A stretch of DNA of 64,000 nucleotides. It comes from Sulfitobacter sp. THAF37. Its GTDB lineage: Bacteria; Pseudomonadota; Alphaproteobacteria; Rhodobacterales; Rhodobacteraceae. Shown one piece after another: positions 9,987 to 17,886 of the stretch. The notes under the pieces were generated by a model that saw nothing but the letters and a program-made list of their open reading frames with translations, ran no database searches and was not told the DNA's origin. Each line of letters opens with the position of its first letter. The first letter of the stretch is position 1. The position numbers and the translations under genes were made by a program. The DNA lies in NCBI RefSeq assembly GCF_009363555.1, contig NZ_CP045372.1, positions 1,371,001 through 1,435,000 of the forward strand, written 5' to 3'.

Positions 9987-11468
9987 ATGAAGACATTCCT
10001 GATCCGCGGCGTGCCGCTGGCGATGCAGCAGGACGGATGGTGGCTGAACGCACCCGCCGATCCGCCAGCATCAGGCAAAGCCCGTGTAACGCGGGCTTCC
10101 GTTTGGCACGTGGCGCTGCTGGTGGCGATGATCGCGCTTGGCGATGCGCTGGTCTGGCAGGTGACGCCGGGTCTGTCGCTGGCGGTGTTCGGGGCGGCGA
10201 TGGTGCTGGCCGCTGTCGTCACCGCCCGGCGCCTTCACCCAAAGCGCCTGGGGGTGGTCGTGGCGGGCAGCCTCTTGTCCTTTCTTCCGCTGGTCGAGCT
10301 GGTGCAGCCGCTCTCTCTCGCCATCGCCGTGTTGGGCGGGTCGGTGGTGCTGGCCGTGGTGGCGGGTCTGCAGGGCCGGGATATCCCCCGCGCGGCGCTC
10401 CGGCTTTGGCCGGTGGGGATGGAACAGACGGTAGAGGACGGTGCCCGCGCACTGGGGCGCCCCAATACGCACCTGGTGTCCGGCTGGGCCCGGCAGGCGA
10501 TCCGGCGCTGGCTGGTTCCTGTCCTGCTGGGGGCTGTCTTCATGCTTTTGCTGCTGATGGCGAACCCGATCGCGGACCGCTGGGTGGCCGACGTCGCCGC
10601 CTGGGACCCGACCCTGCCGCAGGCCGAGCGGGCGGGCTTCTGGCTGTGCCTGCTGCCGTTGGTCTGGACGGCCCTGCGCCTGTCCGCAATGCGCGAGCGA
10701 CTGGCGGCGGCACCGGCGCGGCGGCATGCCGGTCCGCGACAGGAAGGGCTGATCAATCCGGCCTCGACCGTGCGGGCGCTGGTTCTGTTCAACGGGGTCT
10801 TCCTTGTTCAGACAATGCTGGATGCGATCTACCTCTATGGCGGGGTCGGGCTGCCGCGCGGTATCACCTATGCGGAATACGCCCACCGGGGAGCCTATCC
10901 TCTGGTGGTGACTGGCCTGTTGGCGGGTGGCTTTGCCTTGCTGACCCGGCGATGGGTGCAGGGCGATACCTTGTTGCGCGGTCTGCTGCTGGCATGGGTG
11001 GCGCAGAATGTAGCGCTGGTGGTTTCGTCGTTGGTGCGGCTGGACCTGTACGTGGGGGTTTACGGGCTGACCCACCTGCGGCTGGCCGCCGCGATCTGGA
11101 TGGGGATGACTGCTGTCGGGCTGGCACTGATCTTCTGGCAGGTCTGTGCCGGGCGGAACAATCTCTGGCTGATGCTGCGCGGCGGAGGGCTGTCGGTGGC
11201 GGTGGTCTACGGCTGCGCCTTCTTCAGCTTTGACGCCGCCATCGCCCGCTACAATCTGACCCATCCTGTCGCGCAGGACCGCGCCTATCTTTGCGGTCTC
11301 GGCGCGGCGGCCCGACCGGTGATCGCGGCGGCAGAGGTCGCGCGGCGCCACCGCATCTGTCCGGGCGGCCATCGCATATCCGTGCCGCGAGACTGGCGCG
11401 AATGGGGCTTTCGCACCGCACGCGCCCGCAATAGCCTTGCCGCCATCCAGTCGAAGGCCCCCAGATGA
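9987..11468 (+). CDS. DUF4173-type polytopic membrane protein
   Basis: The frame is open from 9810, but the ATG at 9987 (MKTFLIRGVPLAMQQDGWWLNAP) follows a purine-rich stretch and gives a sensible 493-residue protein. About ten hydrophobic segments are visible from residue 40 to 430. The central YxYGGVGLPRGITYAEYAHRGAYPL region is the part I recognise from DUF4173. No enzymatic motif is seen and the function is unknown. Its stop overlaps the start of the response-regulator gene (ATGA), so it is translationally coupled to a two-component system. It may be a target or an accessory sensor of that system. Confidence 0.8.
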   Translation: MKTFLIRGVPLAMQQDGWWLNAPADPPASGKARVTRASVWHVALLVAMIALGDALVWQVTPGLSLAVFGAAMVLAAVVTARRLHPKRLGVVVAGSLLSFLPLVELVQPLSLAIAVLGGSVVLAVVAGLQGRDIPRAALRLWPVGMEQTVEDGARALGRPNTHLVSGWARQAIRRWLVPVLLGAVFMLLLLMANPIADRWVADVAAWDPTLPQAERAGFWLCLLPLVWTALRLSAMRERLAAAPARRHAGPRQEGLINPASTVRALVLFNGVFLVQTMLDAIYLYGGVGLPRGITYAEYAHRGAYPLVVTGLLAGGFALLTRRWVQGDTLLRGLLLAWVAQNVALVVSSLVRLDLYVGVYGLTHLRLAAAIWMGMTAVGLALIFWQVCAGRNNLWLMLRGGGLSVAVVYGCAFFSFDAAIARYNLTHPVAQDRAYLCGLGAAARPVIAAAEVARRHRICPGGHRISVPRDWREWGFRTARARNSLAAIQSKAPR

Positions 11469-12160
11469 CCGCCCCGCATATCCTGATCGTAGATGACGAC
11501 CCCCAAATCCGCACCGTACTGCGCATGGCGCTGACCAAGGCGGGCATGACCAGCGACGAGGCGGGAGACGGCGCCGAGGGACTGACCAAGGCGCAATCGG
11601 GCCGCTTTGACCTGGTGGTGCTGGACATCGGCCTGCCGCAGATGGATGGCCTTGCCCTGTGCCGCGCCCTGCGTCGGACCGACCGGACCCCGGTGCTGTT
11701 CCTGACCGCGCGGGATGACGAGATCGACCGCGTGCTGGGGTTTGAGCTTGGCGGCGACGACTACGTGAACAAACCTTTTTCGCCCCGCGAGTTGACCGCC
11801 CGGATCGGCGCGATCCTGCGGCGCAGTGCCGGGGCGCGGGAAGAATCGAACCACAGGCTGACGCGCGGCATTCTTGCGCTGGACGTCGGGCGGCACGGGT
11901 GCACCGTGAACGAACAGGTTGTAACGCTGACGGCGCGCGAGATGAAGATCCTGGCGCAGCTCATGGCAAGGCCCGATCAGGTGATGCCGCGCCGGGCGCT
12001 GACCGATGCGGTCTATGGCGCGCATGTCCATGTCTCGGACCGCACGGTCGACAGTCACCTCCGCAACCTGCGCGCCAAGTTGGCCGAGGCAGCCTGCCCT
12101 GACGCGATCGAGACGGTGCACGGTGTCGGGATCAGGATGGGTCCATGCCGGGGGACGTAA
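11465..12160 (+). CDS. OmpR/CreB-like response regulator
   Basis: This 231-residue regulator has an N-terminal receiver domain (about 1-120) with the acidic pocket DDD near residue 10, the phosphoacceptor Asp in VVLDIGLP near 54 and the conserved Lys in VNKPFSPRE near 104. A C-terminal winged helix (about 135-230) contains LTAREMKILAQL and VDSHLRNLRAKL, typical of OmpR/PhoB DNA-binding domains. It overlaps the preceding membrane-protein gene by four bases and the following kinase gene by 16 bases. The target genes are not shown by the sequence. Confidence 0.92.
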   Translation: MTAPHILIVDDDPQIRTVLRMALTKAGMTSDEAGDGAEGLTKAQSGRFDLVVLDIGLPQMDGLALCRALRRTDRTPVLFLTARDDEIDRVLGFELGGDDYVNKPFSPRELTARIGAILRRSAGAREESNHRLTRGILALDVGRHGCTVNEQVVTLTAREMKILAQLMARPDQVMPRRALTDAVYGAHVHVSDRTVDSHLRNLRAKLAEAACPDAIETVHGVGIRMGPCRGT

Positions 12161-13083
12161 AGCGCAAATGGCGCCCGCCGCTGGCTTTGATCGTGTGCGG
12201 CGCGATGGCGGGCATCGTCGCGGTGCCGGTCCTGGGGCTGAGCTATTTCCGGGTCGCGGGCAACGTGCTGGGTTGGGCAGAGACTGCCTGGCTCATCCTC
12301 TGGCTGGCGATCGTGTCGGCGGCAATCCTGGGCTACCTGCTGTGGCGGTTGGTGCTGCGCCCCGTGACCGCGCTGACCGTATACGCCCGCGACATGAAGG
12401 CGGGCCGCGCGGGAACCCCGCCCGCGCATTTCGGCACGCCGGAATTCTCGGATCTTGGGCATAGCGTAATCGCTATGGGCGCGACACTGCAGAACCGCGC
12501 GGCCACGATGCGGGCCTATGCCGACCACGTCACGCACGAGATGAAGTCGCCCCTGACTGCGATCACCGGGGCCGCCGAGCTGCTGAATGATGCGACCGAT
12601 GACGAGCGCAGCGCACTGATGGCAACCATCGCCGCGTCTGCGGCGCGCATGGATCAGCTGCTGGGCGACCTTCGCCGACACGCGGCGGCGGGCCTTGCCC
12701 GCAGGGGCGGCGAGATTTTGCTGTCTTCGGCGGCGGGGCAGATCACCGACCTGACTGTGACAGTGAACCGCGATGGCAAAGTGCCGATGCCCGAGGAAGA
12801 TCTGGTGGCGGTGCTGAAGCAGCTTTCTCAGAACGCGGCGACCCATGCGGCGGACCGGATTACGCTGGATTGGGACGCGGGCAGGCTCACGGTTGCCGAC
12901 AATGGTTCGGGCGTGTCGCAAGGCAATCGTGACCGGCTGTTCGATCCGTTCTTTACCACGACCCGCGCACAGGGCGGTACCGGCATGGGCCTTGCCATCG
13001 TGCGGGCGCTGATCGGCGCGCATGGCGGCACCATTGCCCATGTGCCGACACAAAATGGAGCGGTTTTCGAGATATCTTTCTAG
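12145..13083 (+). CDS. Sensor histidine kinase, CreC-like
   Basis: The 312-residue kinase has two N-terminal membrane segments (about 10-32 and 44-66) with only a very short loop between them, so it has almost no periplasmic sensor. A HAMP-like region follows. The phosphoacceptor box is VTHEMKSPLTAI (His near residue 131). The ATPase part shows the N box QNAATHAAD, the G1 box VADNGSGV, the F box FDPFFTT and the G2 box GGTGMGLAI. With so small an input region it may sense within the membrane, possibly through the coupled DUF4173 protein (inference). Confidence 0.92.
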   Translation: MPGDVKRKWRPPLALIVCGAMAGIVAVPVLGLSYFRVAGNVLGWAETAWLILWLAIVSAAILGYLLWRLVLRPVTALTVYARDMKAGRAGTPPAHFGTPEFSDLGHSVIAMGATLQNRAATMRAYADHVTHEMKSPLTAITGAAELLNDATDDERSALMATIAASAARMDQLLGDLRRHAAAGLARRGGEILLSSAAGQITDLTVTVNRDGKVPMPEEDLVAVLKQLSQNAATHAADRITLDWDAGRLTVADNGSGVSQGNRDRLFDPFFTTTRAQGGTGMGLAIVRALIGAHGGTIAHVPTQNGAVFEISF

Positions 13084-13092
13084 GGCGCGGTG

Positions 13093-13115
13093 AGATTGCG
13101 AATTATTCGCAATCT
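13093..13115. promoter_or_regulatory. 23-bp palindromic operator upstream of the manganese transporter (Mur/Fur-family type)
   Basis: Two perfect 11-bp arms (AGATTGCGAAT and its complement) flank a single T. The site ends two bases before the -35 element of the sitA promoter. In alphaproteobacteria, Mn transporters of this kind are usually repressed by Mur, a Fur homologue that binds A+T-rich palindromes of about this size. The site's symmetry and place fit that, but the regulator itself is not in the window. Confidence 0.7.
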
Positions 13116-13117
13116 TG

Positions 13118-13146
13118 TTGACTTAGTTGCGAATCAATCTCATATA
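13118..13146 (+). promoter_or_regulatory. Sigma-70 promoter of the sit operon
   Basis: TTGACT (13118-13123), a 17-base spacer and CATATA (13141-13146) form a good housekeeping promoter. The expected start of transcription (about 13152-13154) coincides with the ATG at 13153. The mRNA may therefore be leaderless or nearly so; no Shine-Dalgarno sequence is seen. Confidence 0.6.
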
Positions 13147-13152
13147 GAAGTC

Positions 13153-14133
13153 ATGAAAAACATGATCCCCAATTTCACACTGACACGCCGTGCCACTCTG
13201 ATGGGGGGGCTTGCGCTGTTTGCCACGCCACCTGCACTGCGCGCAGCGGGCGTGCTGGACGTTGTCGCCACGACAGGCATGATCGCCGATGGCGCCCGGC
13301 GTATCGGCGGGGATGCCGTGACCGTCCGGGCCCTGATGGGGCCCGGCGTCGACCCGCATGGATACCGCCAGACCCGCAGTGACATCGTTGCGATGACACG
13401 GGCGGACCTGACCCTGTGGCACGGCCTGTTCCTTGAGGCGCAGATGGAGCGGTTTTTTGAGGATCTCGGCGGCAAGCGCCGTGTCGTTGCAGTGGCCGAG
13501 GCGCTGGACAGGGGCAGGTTGCTGGAACACGCCGATTACGCGGGGCGATATGACCCGCACGTCTGGATGGCGCCCGATATCTGGACGGATGTGGTCACGA
13601 AAATCGCAAGTGCCTTGAAAGAAGCGCGCCCCGACATGGCGGAAGTGTTCGCCGCGAATGCCGCCGCCTACCAAGAAGAGCTGGCACTGCTGTCGTCCTA
13701 TGCCGGTGACGTCCTGGCCAAGGTGCCGGAAGAGAGCCGCGTGCTGGTCACGGCGCATGACGCCTTCAGCTACTTCGGGCGGGCCTACGGGTTCGAGGTA
13801 ATCGGTATTCAGGGCATCTCTACCAATTCGGAAGCGGGGCTGAACCGCATCTCCGAACTTGTGGACGTGCTGGTTGACCGCAAGATCGGTGCTGTTTTTG
13901 TCGAAACCTCCGTTTCGGACCGCAACATGCGCGCGCTGATCGAAGGTGCGGCGGCGCGGGGCCACGAGGTTGTCATCGGCGGATCGCTTTATTCCGACGC
14001 GATGGGGCAGGAAGGCACTTACGAGGGAACCTACATCGGCATGATCGACCATAACGTGACAACCATCGCCCGGGCTCTGGGCGCGGATGTGTCACCCGGC
14101 GGCATGACCGGCAAGCTGAGCAGCGGGAGCTGA
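13153..14133 (+). CDS. sitA: Manganese (metal) ABC transporter, periplasmic binding protein
   Basis: The open frame begins at 13090, but 13153 is preferred because a promoter ends just before it; ATG 13162 is the alternative. The 326-residue product starts with a twin-arginine-like signal (LTRRATLMGGLALF). It belongs to the cluster A-I metal-binding proteins: ligand region VDPHGY, WHGLFLE, a glutamate in the TNSEAGLNRI segment, FVETSVS and the terminal SLYSDAMG aspartate. It lacks the His-rich loop of zinc-specific ZnuA and resembles SitA/MntC-type manganese binders. It heads a four-gene operon, with sitB four bases downstream. Confidence 0.9.
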   Translation: MKNMIPNFTLTRRATLMGGLALFATPPALRAAGVLDVVATTGMIADGARRIGGDAVTVRALMGPGVDPHGYRQTRSDIVAMTRADLTLWHGLFLEAQMERFFEDLGGKRRVVAVAEALDRGRLLEHADYAGRYDPHVWMAPDIWTDVVTKIASALKEARPDMAEVFAANAAAYQEELALLSSYAGDVLAKVPEESRVLVTAHDAFSYFGRAYGFEVIGIQGISTNSEAGLNRISELVDVLVDRKIGAVFVETSVSDRNMRALIEGAAARGHEVVIGGSLYSDAMGQEGTYEGTYIGMIDHNVTTIARALGADVSPGGMTGKLSSGS

Positions 14134-14136
14134 GCC

Positions 14137-14937
14137 ATGTCCGTCACCCTGGCCAGTGAACGTCACCCTGAGACTGGGCAGACCCGCCGGGAGGACAGCC
14201 CGCTGGCAGTCCGGGGCATGACCGTGTCCTATGGTCAGAAGCCCGCGGTCTTCTCTGTCGACATGACGGTGGAACCGGGCAGGATGACGGCGATCATCGG
14301 CCCCAACGGGGCGGGGAAATCCACCCTTCTCAAGGCCGCGCTGGGCATTCACAAACCCTTGGCCGGAACCACGACCGTTTTCGGCAAGCCGGTCGACCAG
14401 CAGCGGCACCGGATCGCTTATGTCCCGCAGCGGGCCAGTGTGGACTGGGATTTTCCTACCCGCGTGATCGACGTGGTTCTGATGGGGCTTTACCCGCAAC
14501 TGGGCCTGCTGGGCCGGATCAGGCCCGCACACCGCGCGCGGGCCGAAGACTGCCTGACCCGTGTCGGCATGGAAGATTTCGCCAGCCGCCAGATCGGGCA
14601 ATTGTCCGGCGGTCAGCAGCAGCGCGTCTTTCTGGCCCGCGCATTGGCGCAGGATGCAGACCTTTACCTGCTGGACGAACCCTTTGCCGGGGTCGATGCC
14701 GCTACTGAAAAGGCGATCATCAGTGTGCTGAAATCGCTGCGGGATACCGGCAAGACGGTTGTGGCGGTGCACCATGATCTGTCGACCGTGACCGACTATT
14801 TCGACAACGTCTTTCTGATCAACACCCGCCGCATTGCGGAAGGGCCGGTCAAGACGACCTTTGTCACCGCAAACCTTCAGGACGCCTACGGAGGTCGGCT
14901 CGCGGGTGCGCAGATGGATGCGCTGGCGCTGACATGA
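14137..14937 (+). CDS. sitB: Manganese ABC transporter, ATP-binding protein
   Basis: This 266-residue ATPase powers the Sit importer from the cytoplasmic face. It shows Walker A GPNGAGKST near residue 55, the Q-loop in YVPQRASVDWDFP (typical of metal importers), the signature LSGGQQQR, Walker B DLYLLDEPFAGVD and the switch His in VVAVHHDL. The start codon overlaps nothing but sits three bases after the sitA stop. Its own stop overlaps the ATG of sitC, so the operon is translationally coupled. Confidence 0.94.
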   Translation: MSVTLASERHPETGQTRREDSPLAVRGMTVSYGQKPAVFSVDMTVEPGRMTAIIGPNGAGKSTLLKAALGIHKPLAGTTTVFGKPVDQQRHRIAYVPQRASVDWDFPTRVIDVVLMGLYPQLGLLGRIRPAHRARAEDCLTRVGMEDFASRQIGQLSGGQQQRVFLARALAQDADLYLLDEPFAGVDAATEKAIISVLKSLRDTGKTVVAVHHDLSTVTDYFDNVFLINTRRIAEGPVKTTFVTANLQDAYGGRLAGAQMDALALT

Positions 14938-16136
14938 TCCGGGATGCGCTGCTGCTGCAACTTGGCTATAACGCGACCCTCGTGACCCTTGGTGCGACCC
15001 TGCTGGGCATGGCGGCGGGCGTCGGCGGAACATTTCTGTTCCTGCGCAAGCGCGCGCTGGTCAGCGACGCGATCAGCCATGCCACGCTGCCGGGGGTGGC
15101 GCTGGCCTTCATGGTGATGGTGACGCTGGGTGGCACGGGCCGGAACCTTGTCGGATTGCTGTCAGGGGCGGCGCTGTCTGCGGCGGTGGGGCTGTTGCTG
15201 GTATCCTGGCTGGGCACGCGGACCCGTCTGGCCGAGGATGCGGCGATCGGGTCGGTCCTGTCGGTCTTTTTCGGGTTCGGTATCGTTCTGCTGACAGTGA
15301 TCCAGACCATGTCGGCGGGCCAGCAGGCCGGTCTGGAAGGGTTTCTTCTGGGCTCGACCGCCGGCATGCTGCGCAGCGATGCGCTGGTCATCGCGGTTTC
15401 CGCTGCTCTTACCCTGGCGCTGGTGCTGCTGATGCGGCGGCCGTTGACGTTGGCCTCATTCGATCCTGACTATGCGGTATCCATCGGCCAGAACGTGCGC
15501 CGGACCGATCTTGCCATGATGGGGCTGGTTCTGGCGGTAACGGTTGTCGGCCTGAAGATCGTCGGCTTGATCTTGATCGTGGCGCTGCTGATCATTCCGC
15601 CGGTGACGGCCCGGTTCTGGACGGAACGCACCGACAGGGTTGTTCTGATCTCGGGCGCGGTCGGGGGGCTGTCGGCCTATGTCGGGGCGGCGCTTTCGGC
15701 CGCGATCCCGGCTGTGCCGACCGGGCCGATCATCGTGCTGGTGGGCTTTGTCCTGTTTATGCTGTCGCTGCTGATGTCACCGGAACGCGGCGTGGTTTCG
15801 GCGTTGGCCCGTCACCGGGCGCATCAACGCAGAGTTCATCTGCGGCAGGGGCTGCTGGCTATGGCGCAGGGGCAACCGATCTACGAAAACATGACGCTGC
15901 GGCTGTTGCAGCGGCAGGGCTGGGCGCGGCCTGACGGCGTACCGACCGAGCTGGGGCGGGGCCGCGCCGCGCGGGCCCTGCGCGACGAAAGCCGTTGGCA
16001 GGTGATCCGCAGCGACCCTGCGTTCGAGGCCGCGACGGCGCAGGACGACGGGCTGACCGACATTGAAACCGTGTTGACCGCGGACCAGCTGGCCGAGGTC
16101 GATGCACGCATTCCCAAAGCGGAGGTCATGTCATGA
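14934..16136 (+). CDS. sitC: Manganese ABC transporter, permease with C-terminal extension
   Basis: The first 285 or so residues form a normal ABC-3 family permease with eight or nine membrane segments. It has the conserved LRKRALVSDAISHATLPGVALAF loop that contacts the ATPase and a LLIIPPVTARF segment. The protein is 400 residues long, about 110 more than a standard SitC. The extra tail (from about 290) is soluble, rich in Arg, Gln and Leu, and looks like a small winged-helix domain (MTLRLLQRQGWARPDGVPTELGRGRAARAL). Permeases with DNA-binding-like or DtxR-like tails occur in some TroC/MntC proteins. Its function here is unknown. Confidence 0.92.
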   Translation: MIRDALLLQLGYNATLVTLGATLLGMAAGVGGTFLFLRKRALVSDAISHATLPGVALAFMVMVTLGGTGRNLVGLLSGAALSAAVGLLLVSWLGTRTRLAEDAAIGSVLSVFFGFGIVLLTVIQTMSAGQQAGLEGFLLGSTAGMLRSDALVIAVSAALTLALVLLMRRPLTLASFDPDYAVSIGQNVRRTDLAMMGLVLAVTVVGLKIVGLILIVALLIIPPVTARFWTERTDRVVLISGAVGGLSAYVGAALSAAIPAVPTGPIIVLVGFVLFMLSLLMSPERGVVSALARHRAHQRRVHLRQGLLAMAQGQPIYENMTLRLLQRQGWARPDGVPTELGRGRAARALRDESRWQVIRSDPAFEAATAQDDGLTDIETVLTADQLAEVDARIPKAEVMS

Positions 16137-17062
16137 GCGGCGCTGAATTCGTTCCGCTCAGCCTCGTGCCGCTGTTGACCGGCATCTGCGTGGCAATCGC
16201 CTGTGCGCTACCCGGTAACTTTCTGGTGCTGCGGCGGCAGGCGCTGATCGGAGACGCGATCAGCCATGTCGTGTTGCCGGGAATCGTCGTCGCCTTTCTG
16301 ATCGGCGGGACAATCACCACGCTGCCGATGTTGCTGGGCGCTGCCGGGGCGGCGGTGGTCGCCGTCGGCGCGATCGAGGCGGTGCGGCGGCTTGGGCGGA
16401 TTGAGACCGGTGCCGCGATGGGCGTGGTCTTTACCACCATGTTCGCGGGCGGGGTGCTGTTGTTGGAGCAGTCCGACACGTCGTCAGTGCATCTGGATGT
16501 GGAACATGCGCTGTATGGCAATCTGGAGAGCCTGATCTGGCTGGATGCAACCGGATGGTCCTCTTTGCTGGACCCGCAGGCGCTGGCCGGTATTCCGGTG
16601 GAACTGCCGCGCATGGCGGCGACGCTGTTTGTGGTGGCGGGGTTCATCGCGCTGTTCTGGCGACCGCTGAAGATCAGCACCTTCGACGAAGGCTTTGCCC
16701 GCACCATCGGGCTGCGCACCGGGCCGCTTGGGCTGGCGTTGGTGATCATGGCGGCGATTGCCGCTGTGGCGGCCTTTGACGCGGTGGGCAGTATCATCGT
16801 GATCGCCATGTTCATTTGCCCGCCTGCCGCGGCCCGGTTGATGACCAACCGGCTGGAACATCAGATCGCCTGGTCGGTCGGGTTCGCCACGCTTGCCGCT
16901 GTGCTGGGTTACGTGCTGGCAGGATACGGCCCGCTGTGGATCGGGCTGCAGGACAGTGTTTCCGCCGCAGGAATGATCGCGACGGTATCGGGCCTGATCC
17001 TCGCGGTGACGGCGCTGGTGGGGCCGCACCGGCAGCGCGGTTCAGCTGCCCCTGTAGGTTGA
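16133..17062 (+). CDS. sitD: Manganese ABC transporter, second permease
   Basis: This 309-residue ABC-3 family permease has eight or nine hydrophobic segments, the [24 protein letters not shown] coupling loop and the late [15 protein letters not shown] segment. It has no C-terminal extension, unlike sitC. The start overlaps the sitC stop (ATGA). Two different permeases and one ATPase match the SitABCD layout. Its last 21 bases overlap the 3' end of uraH, which converges on the other strand. Confidence 0.93.
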   Translation: MSGAEFVPLSLVPLLTGICVAIACALPGNFLVLRRQALIGDAISHVVLPGIVVAFLIGGTITTLPMLLGAAGAAVVAVGAIEAVRRLGRIETGAAMGVVFTTMFAGGVLLLEQSDTSSVHLDVEHALYGNLESLIWLDATGWSSLLDPQALAGIPVELPRMAATLFVVAGFIALFWRPLKISTFDEGFARTIGLRTGPLGLALVIMAAIAAVAAFDAVGSIIVIAMFICPPAAARLMTNRLEHQIAWSVGFATLAAVLGYVLAGYGPLWIGLQDSVSAAGMIATVSGLILAVTALVGPHRQRGSAAPVG

Positions 17063-17401
17063 ATAACCAAAGGGCGACAGCAAAAGCGGCACATGGTAAT
17101 GCGCCGTCGCATCCGAAATGCCGAAGCGGATCGGGATGTCCTGGAGGAAACGGGGGTCCTCCGCCGGGCTGCCGATCCGGTCGAGGTAGGCCCCGGCGGC
17201 GAAGACCAGTTCATAGGTTCCCGCCGCGAAGCCCTCACGCGGGAGGATCGGCGTATCCGTCCGTCCGTCAGCATTGGTCTGCATCTCGGCCAGCTTGACT
17301 CGCGCCTCGCCTTCCAGCCGGTAGAGCGTCACATCCAGCGCCCGCGCAGGCTGGCCCAACGCGGTGTCGAGCACGTGGGTCGTCAGGTATCCGTCTGGCA
17401 T
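17042..17401 (-). CDS. uraH: 5-hydroxyisourate hydrolase (transthyretin-like)
   Basis: The open frame extends to 17509, but the ATG at 17401 is preceded by AGGAG and gives the standard 119-residue protein. It opens the ring of 5-hydroxyisourate, the product of urate oxidation, to give OHCU. The family marks are the N-terminal [14 protein letters not shown] with the catalytic His, a central Arg (DIPIRFGI) and the C-terminal tetrapeptide YRGS preceded by FGYSTYRGS. It is transcribed away from the other urate genes, across a 485-base intergenic region that carries unusual regulatory features. Confidence 0.96.
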   Translation of the reverse strand: MPDGYLTTHVLDTALGQPARALDVTLYRLEGEARVKLAEMQTNADGRTDTPILPREGFAAGTYELVFAAGAYLDRIGSPAEDPRFLQDIPIRFGISDATAHYHVPLLLSPFGYSTYRGS

Positions 17402-17478
17402 CGGGGTCTCCTGTGAGTGGTTCGAGAACCGGCTGCAGGATAAGGCCGCAGCAGGCGGCGTCAATGCGCCGTGCTGCC

Positions 17479-17550
17479 GATTCGGGCTGCATCGGTGGTC
17501 GATTCGCATTTTCCGGGCAAAGTGATTCGTTTTCCTTTGACCTGCGAATC
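17479..17550. promoter_or_regulatory. Array of four GANTC (CcrM) sites at 22-23 bp spacing
   Basis: GATTC starts at 17479, 17501 and 17524 and GAATC at 17546, so the spacings are 22, 23 and 22 bp, two helical turns each. The flanks are similar (GATTCGCATTTTCC and GATTCGTTTTCC; TGCGAATC is the inverted form). The last site lies in the spacer of a strong promoter. GANTC is the CcrM methylation target in alphaproteobacteria and is read by GcrA and other factors. Alternatively this is an array for a dedicated regulator whose motif happens to contain GANTC. A fifth site is at 17675. Confidence 0.6.
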
Positions 17551-17566
17551 ATCCTTTGCCTATATA
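17537..17566 (+). promoter_or_regulatory. Strong sigma-70-type promoter within the uraH-puuE intergenic region
   Basis: TTGACC (17537-17542) and TATATA (17561-17566) are 18 bases apart (17 if CTATAT is taken). It reads toward puuE, but the expected start point (about 17570-17573) lies more than 300 bases upstream of that gene. A hairpin (GGGG-CCAA-CCCC at 17568-17579) would sit at the very 5' end of the transcript. Confidence 0.6.
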
Positions 17567-17569
17567 TGG

Positions 17570-17815
17570 GGCCAACCCCGAAGCCTGCACGCCAAACGTG
17601 TATATCTTGAGGGGGCTGAATATCGTCTGGGGGGACGCCGCCTTGATTTGTGTCAGGTCCGATTTTTCTGAACAGATTCGCGATAGGCATCCTGCCCCGG
17701 CAGTCACTCAGGTTGGCCCGCGCCTAATAATCCCAGTCTAACGCATAAACACAGGCAGCAGCAGTCAATCTGGCGTCGGGCTGCATCCTTGGCGGGATGC
17801 AGCCCGACTGCTTTT
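17570..17815 (+). ncRNA. Candidate small RNA or long attenuated leader of puuE
   Basis: A strong promoter and a strong intrinsic terminator bound about 245 bases with no convincing reading frame. The transcript would begin with or close to a short GC hairpin and end in a 14-bp stem plus T-run. It could be an independent small RNA, or the puuE leader controlled by attenuation. I compared it by eye with tmRNA (no tag-peptide reading frame), SRP RNA and 6S RNA and saw no match. The rest of the 485-base gap (17402-17478) holds the uraH ribosome site, and 17816-17886 the puuE ribosome site (AAGGA). Confidence 0.4.
17775..17815 (+). terminator. Rho-independent terminator 72 bases upstream of puuE
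   Basis: A perfect 14-bp stem (GTCGGGCTGCATCC at 17775-17788 paired with 17795-17808), a six-base loop TTGGCG and a trailing TGCTTTT. It is oriented to stop plus-strand transcription before puuE. It would end a small RNA or act as an attenuator for the ureide operon. Confidence 0.8.
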
Positions 17816-17886
17816 GCACCCAAAGGCAAATTGCGTCGTTCGCGGGATTTGTGCAGTGTGAGCCGCGCAAGACAAGGACATCCGAC

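Noticed and set aside
17570..17815. tmRNA, 6S or SRP RNA
   Set aside because: No tag-peptide frame, no SRP loop sequence and no 6S-like single long stem could be recognised; left as an unnamed candidate.
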